A stretch of DNA of 64,000 bases from Candidatus Merdivicinus intestinigallinarum. GTDB lineage: Bacteria; Bacillota; Clostridia; Oscillospirales; Ruminococcaceae. A model generated the notes under the pieces. It was not told the DNA's origin. It searched no databases and worked only from the letters and a program-made list of their open reading frames with translations. The position numbers were made by a program, and so were the translations under genes. Shown here one piece after another: positions 24,876-33,559 of the stretch. Where the stretch lies: positions 1 through 64,000 of the forward strand of contig DVOW01000050.1 in NCBI GenBank assembly GCA_018713335.1, read 5' to 3'. Positions within the stretch are counted from its first letter, which is position 1, and each line of letters begins with the position of its first letter.

Positions 24876-25685
24876 TTAGGCTTGTCGGTGCTCTACAGGG
24901 ATCCTCACCAGATATTCAATGCAGCCATCTTCCTCCTTTTTGACTGCTTCCGCTGGGATCCCGGCATTTTTCATGGTATCAATGGCTTTATTGATGGTGT
25001 TGAGAAAAATCCGTACATCCTTGACAATCATAATCCGTTTCTTACAAGCTTCGTTTTTCTGTGTGCTGGATTTCGCAATGCACTCTTCCAGTTGAGCCAC
25101 ATTCATTTTCTGTGCAACTGCCTGACGCAAAATTTCAATGCGTTTCCCAGGGTCCTGGCAGGCCAGCAAAGCCCGGGCGTGACGCTCTGTTAAGCCGTTG
25201 TCCAAAATAATGCGCTGTTCTTCGGCGGTGAGGATGAGCAGCCGCAGCTTATTTGCAATTGTAGATTGCGCTTTTCCCAGTTTTTTTGCCGCTTCCTCCT
25301 GGGTTACGCCCCATTCATGGATCAAAAGCTGCAAGGCCTTTGCTTCCTCAAAAATGTTCAAATCCTTCCGCTGAATATTCTCTAAAATCGCAAAAATTGC
25401 AGATTCCCGGCTGGTTGAATCCAAGATCACTGCCGGGATCTGCGTTTTTTCCGCAATTTGAGAAGCCCGAAGCCTTCGTTCCCCGGAAATCAGCTCATAG
25501 CCCGTCTGGGTCCTCCGCACAGTGATGGGCTGCAAAACACCGTTTTCCCGGATGCTTTCTGCCAGTTCCGCCAAATCTTTCCTGTCGAAATCCTGCCTGG
25601 GCTGGGCTGGATTGGGGGTGATTTTATCAACAGGGATCAAAACGACTTTATTAACAACCTTTTCTTTTGCAAAAAATCCCGCCAT
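24876..25685 (-). CDS. noc: Noc-type ParB paralogue (nucleoid occlusion factor)
   Basis: The 269-residue protein has the ParB domain (NPAQPRQDFDRKDLAELAESI and GERRLRAS) and HTH (EEAAKKLGKAQSTIANKLRLL). It lies directly downstream of rsmG and upstream of parA, the position of noc in Bacillus. The short N-terminus MAGFFAKEK recalls the membrane-targeting helix of Noc. Noc binds NBS sites, spreads with CTP and inhibits Z-ring formation over the chromosome. Clostridial members are less well studied, so nucleoid occlusion is inferred from synteny. ATG 25685 has GGAGGGAG upstream; the longer frame to 25718 covers the promoter region. Confidence 0.85.
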   Translation of the reverse strand: MAGFFAKEKVVNKVVLIPVDKITPNPAQPRQDFDRKDLAELAESIRENGVLQPITVRRTQTGYELISGERRLRASQIAEKTQIPAVILDSTSRESAIFAILENIQRKDLNIFEEAKALQLLIHEWGVTQEEAAKKLGKAQSTIANKLRLLILTAEEQRIILDNGLTERHARALLACQDPGKRIEILRQAVAQKMNVAQLEECIAKSSTQKNEACKKRIMIVKDVRIFLNTINKAIDTMKNAGIPAEAVKKEEDGCIEYLVRIPVEHRQA

Positions 25686-25724
25686 GCGGCTCCCTCCAAT
25701 TACAGAATACTTGTCCATAATTGC

Positions 25725-25753
25725 AGTATACCACAGACGGGAAATTATTTCCA
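25725..25753 (-). promoter_or_regulatory. Promoter of noc
   Basis: Minus strand TGGAAA (25753-25748), 17 bp, TATACT (25730-25725) with an upstream TG (extended -10), about 40 bp before the noc start. Confidence 0.55.
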
Positions 25754-25791
25754 GGATTTTTCACCGCAGAAATTGCGGCTCCTCGACAGGT

Positions 25792-26511
25792 TTATCGGCC
25801 TATCAAGGGGGATTTTTTCATTTTGGCGGCAGGACGGGGATATTTTGCCGGAGTCGGTCGAACTTTTTTAATGAGGACAATGGCTCGGCGGGCTTCCTCG
25901 CCCAAATCAAATTTGCGGATATCCTCGGTCTTTCCGCCCATCTGACTAATGGCAAATTGCGCTTCCTTCCATTCTTCCTCCACGTCATACCCTTTCAGCG
26001 CCGCAAAACAGCCTCCAACCTTGACATAAGGCAGGCAGTATTCCGAAAGATCTCGCAAATTGGTCACAGCCCTTGCTGTTGCAAAGTCAAATTGCTCCCG
26101 GTATTCCGGTTCCCGGCCCACTTCTTCCGCACGCCCATGACGGCATTCTGCCTGAACTCCCAGTTCCTGCGTCAATGTGCTCAGAAAATTAATACGTTTG
26201 TTCAGGCTGTCCAGCAAAACAAGCCGAATATCCGGCCGGTACAGCCTAACCGGGACAGAAGGGAAGCCAGCTCCGGTTCCGATGTCAATTAAGGAAGCAT
26301 TCTGCGGGATTTCCACGGCTTTTGTCAAAAGCAAGCTGTCCATAAAGTGCTTCAAAACAATTCCAGCGGGATCTGTAATGGCAGTCAGGTTGATTTTTTC
26401 ATTCCACTCCACCAGAAGACGGGCGTATAAGTCCAGCCGATCCGCTAAATCCTCCGAATAATCAAGCTCCTGAGAGGACATAACTTCCTTTAAATATGCA
26501 CAATCAATCAT
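25792..26511 (-). CDS. rsmG: 16S rRNA (guanine527-N7)-methyltransferase RsmG
   Basis: The 239-residue SAM-dependent methyltransferase has NEKINLTAI, the SAM motif IDIGTGAGFPSVP (about residues 72-84), LLDSLNKRINFL and ARAV. It methylates G527 of 16S rRNA; loss in other bacteria gives low-level streptomycin resistance. I chose ATG 26511, which overlaps the end of mnmG by 8 bp and has AAGGAA upstream, over the in-frame start at 26544 inside mnmG. The C-terminus carries a basic tail (PRPAAKMKKSP). Confidence 0.93.
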   Translation of the reverse strand: MIDCAYLKEVMSSQELDYSEDLADRLDLYARLLVEWNEKINLTAITDPAGIVLKHFMDSLLLTKAVEIPQNASLIDIGTGAGFPSVPVRLYRPDIRLVLLDSLNKRINFLSTLTQELGVQAECRHGRAEEVGREPEYREQFDFATARAVTNLRDLSEYCLPYVKVGGCFAALKGYDVEEEWKEAQFAISQMGGKTEDIRKFDLGEEARRAIVLIKKVRPTPAKYPRPAAKMKKSPLIGR

Positions 26512-28396
26512 TGGATTTATTCCTTTCTTCCTTATGTGCGGCAAGCCAAATCAGCAATGCGGAAATATCCGCTGGATTGACACCGGATATGCGGGAAGCC
26601 TGCCCCACATTCTCCGGCTGCACCCGAGCTAGCTTTTCTCTAGCCTCTAAACGCAGCCCGTCGATTTGATCGAAGGGCAGATTCTGAGGCAGACTCTGCT
26701 TTTCCAGCTTCCGCATTTCCTCTACTTCGGCAAGCTGCTTTTTGATGTATCCCTCGTATTTTACCTGAATTTCTACCTGCTCCTGCACTGCATCCGGCAG
26801 GTAGGGGCGTTCCGGGTCAAAGGGAGCCAAATCCTCATAGGACAGTTGGGGCCGCTTCAGCAGTTCCAAAAGCCGCGTGCCCGTACTGACCTCCGATGTT
26901 CCACGTGAAACAAGCAGCTCGTTCAACTGCGGAGATGGGGGAACGGAAACCTTAGAAATCCGTTCCTTTTCCGCCGCAATCTGCTCCATTTTTTGGCGGA
27001 ACCCTTGATAACGCTTCTCATCAATCAATCTCAGAGAATATCCCAAAGGGGTTAGTCTTTCGTCTGCGTTGTCCTGGCGCAATATCAGGCGAAATTCACT
27101 GCGGGAAGTCATCATCCGGTAAGGGTCGGAACAGCCTTTCGTCACCAGGTCGTCAATCAGGGTCCCGATATAAGAGGTGGAACGGTCCAGGGTAAACGCC
27201 GTCTTCCCCTGAATTTTCCGTGCGGCATTGATACCGGCAATCAAGCCCTGGGCCGCCGCTTCTTCATATCCGGAAGTGCCGTTGAACTGGCCCGCGCCGT
27301 AAAGGCCTTCCACCTGGCGAAATTCCAAGGTAGCACGCAGGTCCAAGGGATCGCAGCAGTCGTATTCAATGGCGTAAGCGTTGCGCATCACCTGGATCTC
27401 CTCGAAGCCCTCCATGGACCGGAGGAATTTCAACTGCACATCCTCAGGCAGGGAAGAGGACAGCCCCTGCAAATACATTTCGTCCGTATCCAGGCCCATG
27501 GGCTCCACAAAGCACTGATGCCGGGGTTTATCCGAAAAGCGCACGATCTTATCTTCAATACTGGGGCAGTACCTAGGGCCGATGGCGTGGATTCTTCCGC
27601 TGTAAATGGGGGATTTGTCCAGGTTGTCCAGGATGATCTGGTGGGTTTCTTCATTGGTATAGGCGATGTGGCAGCTCACCACATTTTTCGGAGGACGTTC
27701 CGCTGCAAAGCTGAAAGCCGTTACCTTTTCATCGCCTTTCTGTTCCTCCAGCTTGGAAAAATCAATGCTGCGGCGATGCACCCGGGAAGGCGTACCCGTT
27801 TTAAAGCGGCGCAGATGGATGCCGTGCTGTTCCAAATTTGCTGTGAGGCCAACAGCCGGCGCCACACCGTCCGGCCCGCCGGGATAGGAAACCTCACCTA
27901 CATGGATCTCTCCATTTAGATAGGTACCGCTGGCAATAATGGCCGTCTTCACCTGATAACGGGCGCCAAGGCGGGTCACCACTCCGGCAACCTTGCCGCC
28001 CTCCACCTCAATTTGGGTAATTTCTGCCTGACGGATATCCAGCCCCTGCTGTCCCTCCAGCAGCTTCTTCATATAAACATGGTAAGCCTGCCGGTCGATC
28101 TGGGCCCGAAGGCTGTGGACAGCCGGGCCTTTCCCCAGGTTCAGCATTCGGCTCTGCAAGGTATTGGCGTCCGCCGCAATTCCCATGACACCACCCAGGG
28201 CGTCTATCTCACGAACCAGGTGCCCCTTGGCTGTGCCGCCAATCGAGGGGTTGCAGGGGAGATTGGCAATACCGTCCAATGTCAAGGTAAACAACACTGT
28301 TTTCGCGCCCAGCCTGGCCGCCGCCATTGCGGCCTCAATCCCGGCATGACCGGCTCCGATGACCGCAACATCATAGGATGCAAGATAATTGCTCAT
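26504..28396 (-). CDS. mnmG: tRNA uridine 5-carboxymethylaminomethyl modification enzyme MnmG (GidA)
   Basis: The 630-residue FAD enzyme has the dinucleotide motif GAGHAGIEAA near residue 14, the NPSIGGTAKGHLVREIDALGG block, the active-site Cys in GPRYCPSIEDK, and a C-terminal helical domain that binds MnmE. With MnmE it places cmnm5 at the wobble uridine of several tRNAs. The gene carries a perfect parS site at 26897-26912 inside its coding sequence, at a spot where synonymous choice has clearly not removed it. It is 57 bp downstream of mnmE. Confidence 0.95.
   Translation of the reverse strand: MSNYLASYDVAVIGAGHAGIEAAMAAARLGAKTVLFTLTLDGIANLPCNPSIGGTAKGHLVREIDALGGVMGIAADANTLQSRMLNLGKGPAVHSLRAQIDRQAYHVYMKKLLEGQQGLDIRQAEITQIEVEGGKVAGVVTRLGARYQVKTAIIASGTYLNGEIHVGEVSYPGGPDGVAPAVGLTANLEQHGIHLRRFKTGTPSRVHRRSIDFSKLEEQKGDEKVTAFSFAAERPPKNVVSCHIAYTNEETHQIILDNLDKSPIYSGRIHAIGPRYCPSIEDKIVRFSDKPRHQCFVEPMGLDTDEMYLQGLSSSLPEDVQLKFLRSMEGFEEIQVMRNAYAIEYDCCDPLDLRATLEFRQVEGLYGAGQFNGTSGYEEAAAQGLIAGINAARKIQGKTAFTLDRSTSYIGTLIDDLVTKGCSDPYRMMTSRSEFRLILRQDNADERLTPLGYSLRLIDEKRYQGFRQKMEQIAAEKERISKVSVPPSPQLNELLVSRGTSEVSTGTRLLELLKRPQLSYEDLAPFDPERPYLPDAVQEQVEIQVKYEGYIKKQLAEVEEMRKLEKQSLPQNLPFDQIDGLRLEAREKLARVQPENVGQASRISGVNPADISALLIWLAAHKEERNKSND
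26897..26912. other. parS centromere site 3 (inside mnmG)
   Basis: TGTTCCACGTGAAACA, identical to site 1, about 2 kb further from parA and within the mnmG reading frame. Confidence 0.93.
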
Positions 28397-28453
28397 ATTG
28401 TCCCTTTCTATAAAACATTCTTTTTTTGCGTAATTGTATTTCTGTCAAATACA

Positions 28454-29824
28454 TTATTTTCCCACACAGAAATGGGAGAACACTTGATCCACCACAGCGT
28501 CCGTCACCCGTTCACCGGTGAGCTCCAGCAAAACGGAAATGACGCTTTCCAAGGAAACATCCACTGCGTCCAGGGTGTATCCCCCCACCAGGGTGGCCTG
28601 TGTCTCCCCCAGAAGATTGGACGCGCGCTGGGCGCATTCAAACTGCCGGAGATTGGCCAGCATCGGGCCGGAACCATCTGTGCCTGTCAAAGAGAGAACG
28701 TCCATGACCTCCCTGCTGAGTTCCGAAAGGCCCTGGTTTTCCCGGGCGGAGATTTCCACGATGTGGGGAAAATGCGCCCGCAGATACTCCATATCCAGCT
28801 GCTGATCCAAATCCGACTTATTGCACACCGCCACGCAGGGCAGTCCTTCCAGCCGCTGAATCAAGTCCTTGTCCTCCTGGGAAAGGGGAGAGGAGCTGTC
28901 GAAAACCGCCAGCACCAGCTGGGCGGTATCCAGCCGCTGCAAGGCCAGCTCTACGCCGGCCTTCTCCACAAAGTCCTCTGTTTCCCGGATGCCGGCGGTG
29001 TCGGCCAGCCGCAGGACAAGGCCGTCCAGAGTGACGGTTTCCTCCACCACGTCCCGGGTGGTTCCGGGGATGTCCGTGACAATGCTCTTTTTTGTCCCGG
29101 CCAGCAGGTTCATCAGGGTTGATTTGCCCACATTGGGCTTGCCCAGAATGACGGTTTCCACCCCTTCCCGGATCATCTTCCCCTGGTCGAAATTGGCCAG
29201 CAGCCCGTCCAGCTGGGCCTTGACATCGGCCAGAGCGTCCCGGATCTCGTTGGATTCCACCGGGTCGATCTCCTCCTCCGGGTAGTCCATATAGGCGGCA
29301 ATGTGCCCGCTGACTGTCAGCAGGCGGTCCGTACAGTCCCGGATCTTCCGATAAAGCGCCCCCTGCATGGCGCCCCGGGCGCTGCGAAGCCCCTGCTGGC
29401 CGCTGGCCATGATCAGGTCCGCCACGCCTTCCGCTTGGGTCAGGGACATCTTTCCATTCAAAAAAGCTCGCTTGGTAAATTCTCCCGGGCCCGCCAGGGA
29501 AACACCCTGCTTGATGATGACCATTAAAATCCTGCGGGTGACATACAGGCCCCCGTGGCAGGAAATCTCCACCACATCCTCGCCGGTGTAGCTTTTTGGC
29601 CCCCGGAACACCGTGGCAACTACATCGTCCAGGGCTTCCTCCCCGTCAAAAACAGTGCCGTAAGCAGCCGTGTAACCCTTGTGGGAGGAAAGCGGTTTCC
29701 CGGACACCGGCCGGAACACCCGATCTGCGGCCGCTATGGCCTCCGGGCCGGAAATCCGCAGCACGCTGATACCGCCCACTGCGTTTGGCGTGGAAATAGC
29801 CGCTATTGTTTTGGAATCTGCCAT
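28454..29824 (-). CDS. mnmE: tRNA modification GTPase MnmE (TrmE)
   Basis: The 456-residue protein has an N-terminal tetrahydrofolate-binding domain (TIAAISTPNAVGGISVLRISG), helical domain, and G domain with GKPNVGKST (P loop), DIPGTTRD, DTAGIRETE and NKSD, and ends with the family hallmark FCVGK whose Cys is needed for activity. It works with MnmG on wobble uridines. I chose ATG 29824 after GAAAGGAG; a longer frame to 29884 overlaps the end of the jag gene. Confidence 0.95.
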   Translation of the reverse strand: MADSKTIAAISTPNAVGGISVLRISGPEAIAAADRVFRPVSGKPLSSHKGYTAAYGTVFDGEEALDDVVATVFRGPKSYTGEDVVEISCHGGLYVTRRILMVIIKQGVSLAGPGEFTKRAFLNGKMSLTQAEGVADLIMASGQQGLRSARGAMQGALYRKIRDCTDRLLTVSGHIAAYMDYPEEEIDPVESNEIRDALADVKAQLDGLLANFDQGKMIREGVETVILGKPNVGKSTLMNLLAGTKKSIVTDIPGTTRDVVEETVTLDGLVLRLADTAGIRETEDFVEKAGVELALQRLDTAQLVLAVFDSSSPLSQEDKDLIQRLEGLPCVAVCNKSDLDQQLDMEYLRAHFPHIVEISARENQGLSELSREVMDVLSLTGTDGSGPMLANLRQFECAQRASNLLGETQATLVGGYTLDAVDVSLESVISVLLELTGERVTDAVVDQVFSHFCVGK

Positions 29825-29887
29825 ACCTGCTCCTTTCCTTAAGGAAAAACCTCTCCGCCGGCAGACGGCTGGAGAGGTTCCCATTGC

Positions 29888-30907
29888 TTATAATTCGATT
29901 TTAGAATACAGCTTGACATTATCGTCTAAAACGACCTTTTCTTCCTTAGCCGGCGCTGGGACTGGCGCTGTTTCCGGAGCCTGTCCTTCCGCGGCCGGAG
30001 CCGGCTTATGATTGGGGCGGGAAGAACGCCCGGGGCGTCCCTTGCTGCCGCTGTTCCGGCGGGAGGAGGGTTTGATGACAACCTTACGGTTAGGTTCCTC
30101 GCCGGTAGACTTGGAAAATACCCCGTCAATATCCGTCACCACCGCGTGGATGATCCGGCGTTCATAGGGATTCATAGGCTCCAAAGCCACCGGACGGCCA
30201 GTTTTCAAGGCTTTCTTGGCCATGCGCTGGGCTAGGGTTTTCAAGGTTTCCTCCCGTTTTTCCCGGTAATTCCCGGCATTGATGGTAAAACGGACGTACT
30301 CGCCTTCGCTGCGGTTAGCGGCCAGGGAAACCAGGTACTGGATGGCGTCCAAAGTTTCGCCGCGCTTGCCGATCACTGTCCCAATGCTCTCGCCGTCCAA
30401 ATGAATCATCACGTTGCGGTTTTCCAGGGGCTCCATCCGCACCGAGAGATCCGTGACCCCCATTTTTTCAAAAATATCCCGCAGATATGCTTCCGCAGCT
30501 TCCATTTTGGGGCGCAGGTCTTCATTCTGCTCTTTGACAGGCGCCGCAGGCGCTTGGGGGACTTCCTGCTGGGGTTTCATTTCCGGGGCGGGTTTTTCCT
30601 CTTTCCGGGGCGGTTCCGCGGCCTTCTCCTGTTTGGGAGCAGGCTGTTCCGGCTTCTTTTCCGCAGAGGATTGGGGGGCCTTTGCTTTCGGGGCCGGAGC
30701 CGGTTTCTTCACAGGTTTCTTGGGCTCATCCTCGGTTTCAATGCTGACGCGGACCTCCGCTTTCACCTTCCCGAACCCCAAAAATCCCTTTTTGGGGAAC
30801 CGCAGGATCTCCGGGCGAACCTCATCGGGGGAAACCCCCAATTCTTTACAGGCATTGGCAATGGCTTCATCCACCGTTGCGCCGGTGGCAGTATACTGAC
30901 GAATCAT
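29888..30907 (-). CDS. jag: Jag/KhpB RNA-binding protein
   Basis: The 339-residue protein has a Jag-N domain (RQYTATGATVDEAIANACKELG, residues 3-25), a long Pro/Lys/Glu/Ala-rich linker (about 70-140), a KH domain with GTVIGKRGETLDAIQYLVSLAANR (about 180-205), an R3H domain (PYERRIIHAVV) and a second Pro/Ala-rich tail. KhpB proteins bind many small RNAs and mRNAs and affect cell-wall synthesis and division. The linker and tail are long for the family. It is 23 bp downstream of yidC, the usual partner order. Confidence 0.93.
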   Translation of the reverse strand: MIRQYTATGATVDEAIANACKELGVSPDEVRPEILRFPKKGFLGFGKVKAEVRVSIETEDEPKKPVKKPAPAPKAKAPQSSAEKKPEQPAPKQEKAAEPPRKEEKPAPEMKPQQEVPQAPAAPVKEQNEDLRPKMEAAEAYLRDIFEKMGVTDLSVRMEPLENRNVMIHLDGESIGTVIGKRGETLDAIQYLVSLAANRSEGEYVRFTINAGNYREKREETLKTLAQRMAKKALKTGRPVALEPMNPYERRIIHAVVTDIDGVFSKSTGEEPNRKVVIKPSSRRNSGSKGRPGRSSRPNHKPAPAAEGQAPETAPVPAPAKEEKVVLDDNVKLYSKIEL

Positions 30908-30930
30908 ATTCCGCCTCCATCCATTTTTTG

Positions 30931-32070
30931 TCACATCAGGTCTTTATCCGTAACCTCATGGTATTCTTCCCCGTATTTTTCCGCGTCCCGTCTGCGGGCT
31001 TCCGCCAAGCGGCGGCGGGCCTGCTCCTTGGAGGTCATATATTCCTCCTCCGGATTGCGGTTCGGGTCTTCTTTCCGCTGCTCACGGCGGGCTTTTTTGA
31101 GTTGCTTCAGCTCTTCTTCGGTCATGTCTTCCTCAGCCAGCTCTTCGCCCCGTTCCAGCTTCTTCTTCCGGCGTTTTTCCCGTTCCAAGCGTTTCTGTTC
31201 TTCCACTTCCTGCATTTTCTGCTCATATTCCGCCTTATAACGGCTGGGGCTGTACATTTTGTTCAGGATGATGGACTGTGCGCCCGCCAGAACGTTGGAA
31301 ACGATCCAGTAAATGCCAACGCCTACCGGCACGGTAAAGGCGATCCAGACGGAAAACAGGGGCATACCGTACATCATACCCTTCATCATGCAGCCACTCT
31401 GCTGGTTGGTTTCCATGGAAGGGTTGGTTTTCATAGAAATATAGGAAACCAAGAAGGAGGTGACGCCGGACAGGATGGGTACCAAAAGCATCCAGTTGAG
31501 GCTCATCTCCGGCACGATCCCCAGATTCAAGCCAAACAGGCTGTAATCGAAGTTGGCGATCTTGTCCACATATTCCGTGCTGATCGAGGAGAACCAGCTG
31601 AGGTTATCGGGGTTCTGAATAGCCGAAACGATCTGGAGCTGCGCCTGGGAAGGGTTGAACATCTCCATATGCTGGGACACGATGTCCGTCAGCTGGGTGA
31701 TGACATCCGAAGGGATCCGCAGGATGTGCTTCAAGGGGTTATAGACAACGTCAATGATACCGAACAAGATCGGGAACTGGATCAGCAAAGGAAGACAGCC
31801 ACTCATGGGGTTATAGCCATGGTCCTGGTAGAGCTTCATCATCTCTTCCTGCTGTTTTTCCTTATTGTTGGCGTATTTTTTCTGGATCTCCGCCATTTTT
31901 GGCTGGAAGACTGACATTTTCGCCGAGGATTTCTGCTGCTTGATGGACAATGGGAACAGGATAGCCCGGACCATCACGGTAAAAAGGATCAGGCAGATGC
32001 CGTAATTGGGGATGATCGTATACAGCAGCCACATGATCCATCCAAGAGGATAGCCAAAGAGTTCTGTCAT
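30931..32070 (-). CDS. yidC: Membrane protein insertase YidC (Oxa1 family)
   Basis: The 379-residue insertase has the five core membrane helices: around GWIMWLLYTIIPNYGICLILFTVMVRAILFPLSIKQQKS, GCLPLLIQFPILFGIIDVVY and the later hairpins (LVPILSGVTSFLVSYISM, WIAFTVPVGVGIYWIVSNVLAG). The positively charged groove Arg is present in VMVRAILFPL. There is no lipoprotein signal, unlike Bacillus SpoIIIJ. The C-terminal about 110 residues are a very charged Lys/Arg/Glu-rich tail, typical of ribosome-binding tails. ATG 32070 fits the AAGGAA site better than the GTG at 32076. Confidence 0.93.
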   Translation of the reverse strand: MTELFGYPLGWIMWLLYTIIPNYGICLILFTVMVRAILFPLSIKQQKSSAKMSVFQPKMAEIQKKYANNKEKQQEEMMKLYQDHGYNPMSGCLPLLIQFPILFGIIDVVYNPLKHILRIPSDVITQLTDIVSQHMEMFNPSQAQLQIVSAIQNPDNLSWFSSISTEYVDKIANFDYSLFGLNLGIVPEMSLNWMLLVPILSGVTSFLVSYISMKTNPSMETNQQSGCMMKGMMYGMPLFSVWIAFTVPVGVGIYWIVSNVLAGAQSIILNKMYSPSRYKAEYEQKMQEVEEQKRLEREKRRKKKLERGEELAEEDMTEEELKQLKKARREQRKEDPNRNPEEEYMTSKEQARRRLAEARRRDAEKYGEEYHEVTDKDLM

Positions 32071-32111
32071 GCGCACATTCCTTTCTGAAAGCCGAAAGCC
32101 GTATTTCTCAA

Positions 32112-32408
32112 TTATTTATCGTCCCTGCGATCGCGGCAGCTTTTGCCGCCGTGTTGTTTTCCATGCCGTTCCCACCGCCAAGGCGGCAGGGAAAAGGTTT
32201 CCGGCACCGGGTCGATCCCGCCCTGGCAGAGTGGGCTGCACCGCAGAATCCTCCAGATGCTCAAAATGCCGCCCTTCAAAGCCCCAAACCGTTCAATGGC
32301 CTGGAGCGCGTAAGCGGAACATGTGGGGTAAAAGCGGCAGCTTGGCGGCTTGAGCCCCGAAATATAGTGCTGATAAAAGCGGATCAGCACCGCAAGGACT
32401 CTTTTCAT
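32112..32408 (-). CDS. yidD: Membrane protein insertion efficiency factor YidD
   Basis: The 98-residue protein contains the conserved [35 protein letters not shown] segment with its cysteines, then [13 protein letters not shown]. It associates with the membrane through an amphipathic start and helps insertion by YidC. The tail after residue 75 is unusually rich in His, Arg, Lys and Asp. The ATG overlaps the rnpA stop by 4 bp, so the two are translationally coupled. Confidence 0.93.
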   Translation of the reverse strand: MKRVLAVLIRFYQHYISGLKPPSCRFYPTCSAYALQAIERFGALKGGILSIWRILRCSPLCQGGIDPVPETFSLPPWRWERHGKQHGGKSCRDRRDDK

Positions 32409-32788
32409 TCCTGCGGCACTTTCTTTTCTTTAGCGCCTGCTTTGGAAGGATCGTTCAGCTTTTTCAAGCATCCTTTCATAGCGGCCGCCACCTGATAGGA
32501 TTTGGCGTTTACAATCCTCTCCCTGGCCACGAATACATAATCGCAGTCCGGCTGAAACCGGTCCAAAACACTGCGCATTGCCGCCCGGATCACCCGTCTT
32601 GCCCGGCTGCGGCAGACGGCGTTCCCCACCTTTTTGGAGGTGGTGATGCCGTAGCGCAGCCCCTGCCGGCGGTTTTTCACCTGATAACAAACAAAAAACG
32701 GGCAGGCTTCGCTTTTCCCGCGGTAATAAGCCCGCTTAAATTCCTTATTTAATTTGAGCGTTTCCGGCAAAGGGTGGTTTTGAGCCAT
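32405..32788 (-). CDS. rnpA: Ribonuclease P protein component
   Basis: The 127-residue basic protein has the family pattern [16 protein letters not shown], then [21 protein letters not shown], the RNR-like motif that contacts the RNase P RNA (here RSRARR). It helps the ribozyme trim tRNA 5' ends. It lies downstream of rpmH, as in most bacteria. Confidence 0.95.
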   Translation of the reverse strand: MAQNHPLPETLKLNKEFKRAYYRGKSEACPFFVCYQVKNRRQGLRYGITTSKKVGNAVCRSRARRVIRAAMRSVLDRFQPDCDYVFVARERIVNAKSYQVAAAMKGCLKKLNDPSKAGAKEKKVPQE

Positions 32789-32923
32789 TCTCCATCATCC
32801 ATATCCATTTATAATAAGAAGCGGCTTTCATAAGCCACTCGATCAAAATTAAGAAAGAAAGCCGGGGAAGCCCGCCCAATCCTTGAGAGAGCAAACAGCC
32901 GCCCCAGCTTTTCACCATGAGAA

Positions 32924-33058
32924 TCAGTGGGTCAGTCTCGCTCTGCCTTTGTCGCGTCTTCTCTTGAGAACTTTCCGGCCGTTGGCGGTTTTCATTCTTT
33001 TGCGGAAGCCGTGAACTTTCTTTCTATGCAGTTTTTTGGGCTGATAGGTTCTTTTCAT
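32924..33058 (-). CDS. rpmH: 50S ribosomal protein L34
   Basis: A 44-residue ORF reads [20 protein letters not shown] at the start, then [16 protein letters not shown] and ends GRARLTH, a standard L34. It is too short for a 60-codon cutoff. GGAGGGG lies seven bases before ATG 33058. It is the first gene of the leftward rpmH-rnpA-yidD-yidC-jag set and is served by the promoter at 33158-33187. Confidence 0.97.
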   Translation of the reverse strand: MKRTYQPKKLHRKKVHGFRKRMKTANGRKVLKRRRDKGRARLTH

Positions 33059-33157
33059 CTATTTCCCCTCCTTTTTTACAAAAAACAAAGTGTGCGGTTT
33101 TGCTGTGCCGTTGGGGACCAGTAATCCCCGAAAAAAAGCGAAAACCCTCAATGTAAT

Positions 33158-33187
33158 AGTATACCTGATAAGCGGCCTTTTTGTCAA
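33158..33187 (-). promoter_or_regulatory. rpmH promoter
   Basis: Minus strand perfect TTGACA (33187-33182), 18-bp spacer, TATACT (33163-33158), about 100 bp before rpmH. Confidence 0.75.
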
Positions 33188-33289
33188 CCATTTTTTGAAA
33201 ATTCCCAAGGGATTTCCGTTTTTGTTCTGCTCATTTTTTGAACAAAAAGGAGCCGGCAGTTTTTTTCTTCACAAACCCCGGTGGAAAAC

Positions 33290-33318
33290 TTGCGAAAAAC
33301 CGCAGAGTGTGCTATAAT
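33290..33318 (+). promoter_or_regulatory. dnaA: dnaA promoter
   Basis: TTGCGA (33290-33295), 17-bp spacer, perfect TATAAT (33313-33318) with an upstream TG, giving an extended -10. It lies about 240 bp before dnaA, and DnaA-box-like sites follow right after it, as needed for autoregulation. Confidence 0.75.
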
Positions 33319-33505
33319 AATTTCAAATAATCCACATGGGTTCACCCTCTCTCCCCAAAGAACTTTCATGTGCTTTTTCGGTTTCCACATGTTCCGCGCC
33401 GCCCTTTTCCACTTCCGGCTGCGTCAAAATCATGGCGGAACGCGTTTTTTCATGCCTAAAAGAAGATTTTTTCACTTTTTTCCACATTTTTATGTGGAAA
33501 TTATG
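33319..33505. other. Upstream DnaA-box cluster (incA/B-like part of oriC)
   Basis: The gap 33059-33559 holds the rpmH and dnaA promoters and DnaA-box-like words: TAATCCACA (33328-33336, one mismatch to TTATCCACA), TTTCCACA (33382-33389), TTTTCCACA (33478-33486, one mismatch) and an inverted TGTGGAAAT (33493-33501). The last two face each other around ATTTTT. No coding sequence is present. Confidence 0.65.
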
Positions 33506-33559
33506 CTTCGTTTTCACTTACATCCGATTGCTTTATAAACCGCCAGGAGGAATTTCACT

